Shown here piece after piece: positions 4,730 through 7,340 of a DNA stretch of 7,340 bases; within the stretch, counting starts at the first letter, position 1; every line of letters starts with the position of its first letter. The notes beneath the pieces are model-generated. The model had not been told where the DNA came from and did no database searches. It worked only from the letters and a program-made list of their open reading frames with translations. Source of the DNA: Thermoplasmata archaeon (GTDB lineage: Archaea > Thermoplasmatota > Thermoplasmata > UBA184); NCBI GenBank assembly GCA_027314845.1, contig DAHVAA010000074.1:1-7340 (forward strand), written 5' to 3'. Position numbers and translations under genes: made by a program.

Positions 4730-5961
4730 AGGTTCCTCGTCAGCCCGAGGTCAATATCGGTCTGGTCGGACACGTCGACCACGGCAAGACTACGCTGACC
4801 CAAGCGCTCACGGGGGAGTGGACCGACCGCCACTCCGAGGAGCTCAAGCGCGGGATCTCGATCAAACTCGGATACGCCGACGCCGCGTTCTACAAGTGTC
4901 CGAACTGCCCCGAACCTTCTGGGTACTCGGTCGAGCCCGTCTGCCCCTCGTGCGGTGGCGAGGCCCGTTTCCTGAGGGCGGTCTCGTTCGTCGACGCCCC
5001 AGGTCACGAGACCCTGATGGAGACCATGCTCTCGGGCGCGGCGATCATGGACGGCGCGCTGCTCCTCGTGGCGGCGAACGAGCACTGCCCGCAGCCCCAG
5101 ACCCGGGAACACCTCTACGCCCTCGATATCATCGGGGTCCGGAAGGTCATCGTCGTCCAGAACAAGATCGACCTGCTGAGCGCGGAGGAGGCGATGGCGA
5201 ACGAGAAAGAGATCGTCGACTTCCTCAAGGGATCCCCCATCTCGGGGGCGCCGGTCGTTCCGGTGAGCGCGAACCACAAGGTAGGGATCGACGCGCTGAT
5301 CGGTGCGATCGAGCAGACGATCCCCACTCCGCCGAGGGATGCGGCGAAACCGCCGCTGATGTACGTGGCCCGCTCCTTCGACATCAATCGCCCGGGCACC
5401 CGTCCCCCCGAGCTCCGGGGCGGGGTGCTCGGCGGCTCCCTCCTCCAGGGCAAGATCACGAAGGGGGAGGAGATCGAGATCCGCCCCGGACGAACGGGAG
5501 CGACCGGCGCGGCCGCCGAGTCGCTGACCACGAAGGTCACCGCGATCGTTTCGGGCGGTCAGGAGTGGGAGGAGCTGAAGCCGGGCGGGCTCGCGGCCCT
5601 GGGAACGAGCCTCGATCCGGCGCTCGCGAAGGGCGATGGGCTCATCGGCCGGCTCATCGGCACTGCCGGCACGCTTCCGCCGGTCAGCCAGAAGATCCGT
5701 CTCAAGGCGACGCTCCTCGAGCGGGTCCTCGGGGCGCAACGGGAGATCAAGGTCGAACGCATCCGAACGAGCGAGATCCTCGCCATCACGGTCGGCACGA
5801 CCATCGCGAGCGGCAAGGTCACGAGCGCTCGGGGCGACGAGGTCGAGCTCGCCCTCAACCGGGCCGTCACGGTCTTTCCGGGCAGCCGGGTCGCGATCTC
5901 GCGCCGTCTGAACGCCTGGCGGCTGATCGGATTCGGCATCGTAGAATCTGGAGGAAAGTAG
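4726..5961 (+). CDS. eif2g: Translation initiation factor aIF2, gamma subunit
   Basis: This GTPase subunit of aIF2 carries initiator Met-tRNA to the small ribosomal subunit. The 411-residue length is typical. Domain 1 has G1 GHVDHGKT (15-22), the switch 1 signature RGISIKLGYAD (42-52), a zinc knuckle with C58, C61, C73 and C76, DAPGHE (90-95), NKID (146-149) and SAN (181-183). The zinc knuckle and RGISI segment separate it from EF-Tu/EF-1alpha and SelB. Two beta-barrel domains follow; GTRPPELRGGVLGGSLLQG (about 225-243) is a family hallmark of domain 2. The ATG at 4726 overlaps the S6e stop by 4 nt, and the Trm112-like gene starts 2 nt after its own stop. All key residues appear intact. Confidence 0.97.
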   Translation: MKVPRQPEVNIGLVGHVDHGKTTLTQALTGEWTDRHSEELKRGISIKLGYADAAFYKCPNCPEPSGYSVEPVCPSCGGEARFLRAVSFVDAPGHETLMETMLSGAAIMDGALLLVAANEHCPQPQTREHLYALDIIGVRKVIVVQNKIDLLSAEEAMANEKEIVDFLKGSPISGAPVVPVSANHKVGIDALIGAIEQTIPTPPRDAAKPPLMYVARSFDINRPGTRPPELRGGVLGGSLLQGKITKGEEIEIRPGRTGATGAAAESLTTKVTAIVSGGQEWEELKPGGLAALGTSLDPALAKGDGLIGRLIGTAGTLPPVSQKIRLKATLLERVLGAQREIKVERIRTSEILAITVGTTIASGKVTSARGDEVELALNRAVTVFPGSRVAISRRLNAWRLIGFGIVESGGK

Positions 5962-5963
5962 GG

Positions 5964-6146
5964 ATGCGCCCGGACCTCCTCGAGATCCTGCGTTGCCCGG
6001 TCTGCCGAGGGGAGCTCGGCCTCGCCACGACGCGTCGGGAGGGGACCGAGATCATCGAGGGAACGCTCACCTGCCCCGCGTGCAAGGTCGACTACCCGAT
6101 CCACGAAGGGATCCCGGACCTCCTGCCGCCCGACGAGCGCGACTGA
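5964..6146 (+). CDS. Trm112-like zinc-binding protein
   Basis: A 60-residue protein with CPVC (11-14) and CPAC (37-40) forming a zinc site, an N-terminal helix LLEILRCPVC, and the C-terminal YPIHEGIPDLLPPDERD typical of the Trm112/DUF343 family. In eukaryotes and in studied haloarchaea, Trm112 is a small activating partner of several SAM methyltransferases acting on tRNA, rRNA and release factor. Bacterial relatives of this length are mostly uncharacterised. The ATG at 5964 follows the aIF2-gamma stop by 2 nt, with GGAGGA (5950-5955) 8 nt upstream as ribosome binding site. Position in the S6e-aIF2gamma operon fits a translation-related role. Partner methyltransferases cannot be named from this sequence. 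Confidence 0.88.
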   Translation: MRPDLLEILRCPVCRGELGLATTRREGTEIIEGTLTCPACKVDYPIHEGIPDLLPPDERD

Positions 6147-6157
6147 CCGTCCGGCGC

Positions 6158-6589
6158 TCAGCCGCCGACGGCGAAGTAGTAGGCGGCCATCACGAAGAAC
6201 ATCAGGACCGCGATACCGACGGACGGGAGAAGCCAGCGGATCGCGCCCCGGCTGCGGGCCTGGATGGAGCTCCCCACGGTGACGACCGGGATCGCAAAGG
6301 CCAGCCAGTACCCTTCGAGGACCGTTTCGAAGAACGCCCAGGCGGTCCGGTTCCCGTAGGGATAGTCGACGGCCAGGACGACCACGAGCGCCACGGAGAA
6401 CACGAGGAAGGCGAGGCTCACCCCGGCGGCGTCGAGGTACCCCTCGAAGCCCCTCTTTCGGTTGGGGTAGTACGTTCGCAGCACGAGCAGCATCGCGACG
6501 AACAGGACCAGCGTCCCGATCAGTGCAAAGAACGCGGGCGTGTCGAGGTTGAGGGGAAGCGACCCGGACCCGGGGGGTGCTGGTGCCAA
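6158..6589 (-). CDS. Four-span integral membrane protein, unknown function
   Basis: A 143-residue protein with four predicted hydrophobic helices at about residues 18-38, 52-74, 87-107 and 117-140. Short charged links (YYPNRKRGFEG at 40-50, QARSRGAIR at 110-118) suggest both termini are on one side. No family was recognised. The start is taken as TTG at 6589: the in-frame codon three positions upstream is TAG, which is also the stop of the cyclase gene, and no ATG or GTG lies before the first helix in a better place. TGGGGT just before it is a weak ribosome binding site. Only 9 nt separate it from the cyclase gene, so they are probably co-transcribed. Its end converges on the Trm112-like gene with an 11-bp gap. 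Confidence 0.75.
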   Translation of the reverse strand: MAPAPPGSGSLPLNLDTPAFFALIGTLVLFVAMLLVLRTYYPNRKRGFEGYLDAAGVSLAFLVFSVALVVVLAVDYPYGNRTAWAFFETVLEGYWLAFAIPVVTVGSSIQARSRGAIRWLLPSVGIAVLMFFVMAAYYFAVGG

Positions 6590-6598
6590 CGGACCCCA

Positions 6599-7228
6599 CT
6601 ACGGGGTGGTCAGGGCGACCCGAGCCGGCCCACCGTCCCCCTCCCGCACCCGAAGCGGAAGGCAGTGAAGCTCGTACGCGCCCGGTGGGACCCCGTCCAG
6701 CAGCAACCCCTCGATGATGAGGCACCCCGCTCCGAGCAGTCGATGATGGACAGGGAAGTGACCGCTAGGGTCGAGCTCGACCGATAGGGAATCGATTCCG
6801 ACGACTCGCACTCCTCGGTCGAGGAGCGCGGCGGCTCCGGCGTCGGAGAGCGCGACGTAGTCGGGGAAGAATTCGAGCTTCGCTTTCCAGCGTGCCGAGT
6901 TCGCGGACTCGAACAGGACGCGCTCCGTGCCGGCGGGAACTTGAGCGACCTCTTCCGGCCCGATCGATCGAACCTTCCGATCGACCGCGACGACCCGGCA
7001 CGGTCCATTCAACCGGTCCAGTCCGACCGCGTCGATCGAAGCTCCGTCCGGCAGGAAGTGGCAGGGAGGGTCGACGTGCGTGCCCGCGTGCGAGCCGAGC
7101 GAGAGCGCTGAAACGTTGTAGGCGTCCCCCCGCCGGAGCGAATGCACCGGGCGGGATTCGAACGGGGGATCCCCCGGGAACGAGGGCATGTTGACCGCGA
7201 GGGGCATCGAGACGTCGGTCCAGCGCAT
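6599..7228 (-). CDS. Cyclase-family metal-dependent hydrolase (kynurenine formamidase-like)
   Basis: The 209-residue protein matches the KynB/cyclase family (PF04199 type), enzymes with a histidine-rich divalent-metal site that hydrolyse N-formylkynurenine, isatin or related amides. The metal motif HAGTHVDPPCHF spans 47-58 (H47, H51, D53, H57). GIDSLSVE lies at 144-151, and HFPVHHRLLGAGCLIIEGL (157-175) contains the conserved His/Glu pair (H161, E173) used in catalysis. All expected residues are present and the length is normal. The ATG at 7228 has only AAGG immediately before it, and a TATA box lies about 45 nt upstream. No tryptophan-degradation gene is in the window, so kynurenine formamidase activity is not established. 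It heads a two-gene unit with the membrane protein. Confidence 0.88.
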   Translation of the reverse strand: MRWTDVSMPLAVNMPSFPGDPPFESRPVHSLRRGDAYNVSALSLGSHAGTHVDPPCHFLPDGASIDAVGLDRLNGPCRVVAVDRKVRSIGPEEVAQVPAGTERVLFESANSARWKAKLEFFPDYVALSDAGAAALLDRGVRVVGIDSLSVELDPSGHFPVHHRLLGAGCLIIEGLLLDGVPPGAYELHCLPLRVREGDGGPARVALTTP

Positions 7229-7271
7229 CCTTCGTTCGCCTGCCCGAGGACCGCCGGTCGTTGGCCGCGAT

Positions 7272-7281
7272 GGAGTTTAAG
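7272..7281 (-). promoter_or_regulatory. TATA box for the cyclase/membrane-protein unit
   Basis: On the minus strand this reads CTTAAACTCC, close to the CTTAAACC form seen elsewhere in the window. It is centred about 48 nt before the ATG at 7228, predicting a leader of about 20-25 nt. The remaining bases to 7340 hold no feature I can support. Confidence 0.55.
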
Positions 7282-7340
7282 CGTTCGCTTCCTCACGGCG
7301 GTCGGTCCCATCGGTCGACCGCGGCCGCGGGGTGCAGGTC

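Noticed and set aside
4570..5739. Long open frame antisense to aIF2-gamma
   Set aside because: It is rich in Arg, Asp and Leu with no recognisable domain, and it lies fully opposite a highly conserved gene. Treated as an artefact of base composition.
4818..6146. Long plus-strand frame ending in the Trm112-like gene, suggesting a fusion
   Set aside because: The upstream part is out-of-frame aIF2-gamma sequence. The ribosome binding site and ATG at 5964 define the real start.
5559..6725. Open frame antisense to the end of aIF2-gamma and the Trm112-like gene, overlapping the membrane protein and cyclase
   Set aside because: Low-complexity composition and no conserved motif; the overlapping genes are well supported.
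7282..7340. Possible C-terminal end of another minus-strand gene entering from the right
   Set aside because: Two minus-strand frames stay open from the edge (stops near 7293 and 7278), but with only 16-20 codons and no motif neither can be preferred.
1..7340. Mobile elements, CRISPR arrays, att sites or defence genes
   Set aside because: No transposase, integrase, regularly spaced repeats or nuclease/helicase genes are visible on either strand.

Overview
The window reads as a compact, GC-rich archaeal chromosome segment. Archaeal markers are aIF2-gamma, ribosomal protein S6e, a preflagellin/prepilin (A24) peptidase with the archaeal C-terminal segment, an SlyD-like archaeal FKBP, and TATA boxes (mostly variants of CTTAAACC) about 25-28 nt before probable transcription starts. 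The combination of high GC, archaeal translation genes and a methylmalonyl-CoA mutase set would suit a Thermoplasmatota-like lineage, but that placement is inference.

Layout, left to right. (1) Plus strand, 1-1237: the 3' part of an FKBP-type prolyl isomerase gene, then two tandem genes for tiny single-span membrane proteins. Each small gene has the same upstream module: a 14-bp repeat 57 nt before the likely start codon and a TATA box 28 nt before it. (2) Minus strand, 4145 down to 1221: prepilin peptidase, B12-binding subunit of methylmalonyl-CoA mutase, the MeaB/ArgK GTPase chaperone, and a membrane-anchored SAM methyltransferase resembling FAM173/ATPSC-KMT. The last three are packed tightly (4-nt overlap, then a 7-nt gap) and may have their own promoter. 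(3) A divergent intergenic region, 4146-4351, carries back-to-back promoters and two inverted repeats. (4) Plus strand, 4352-6146: S6e, aIF2-gamma (4-nt overlap) and a Trm112-like zinc protein (2-nt gap), a translation operon. (5) Minus strand, 7228 down to 6158: a KynB-like cyclase-family hydrolase and a four-span membrane protein starting with TTG. (6) 7229-7340: the cyclase promoter and an unresolved end.

Functionally, the mutase subunit and MeaB belong to propionyl/methylmalonyl-CoA metabolism; the catalytic large subunit and epimerase are not in the window. The S6e-aIF2gamma-Trm112 group serves initiation and modification of the translation apparatus. No mobile element, CRISPR array, rRNA or tRNA was found. 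Nothing here is clearly a previously undescribed system. The most interesting signals are the duplicated small-membrane-protein modules and the FAM173-like methyltransferase coupled to MeaB.
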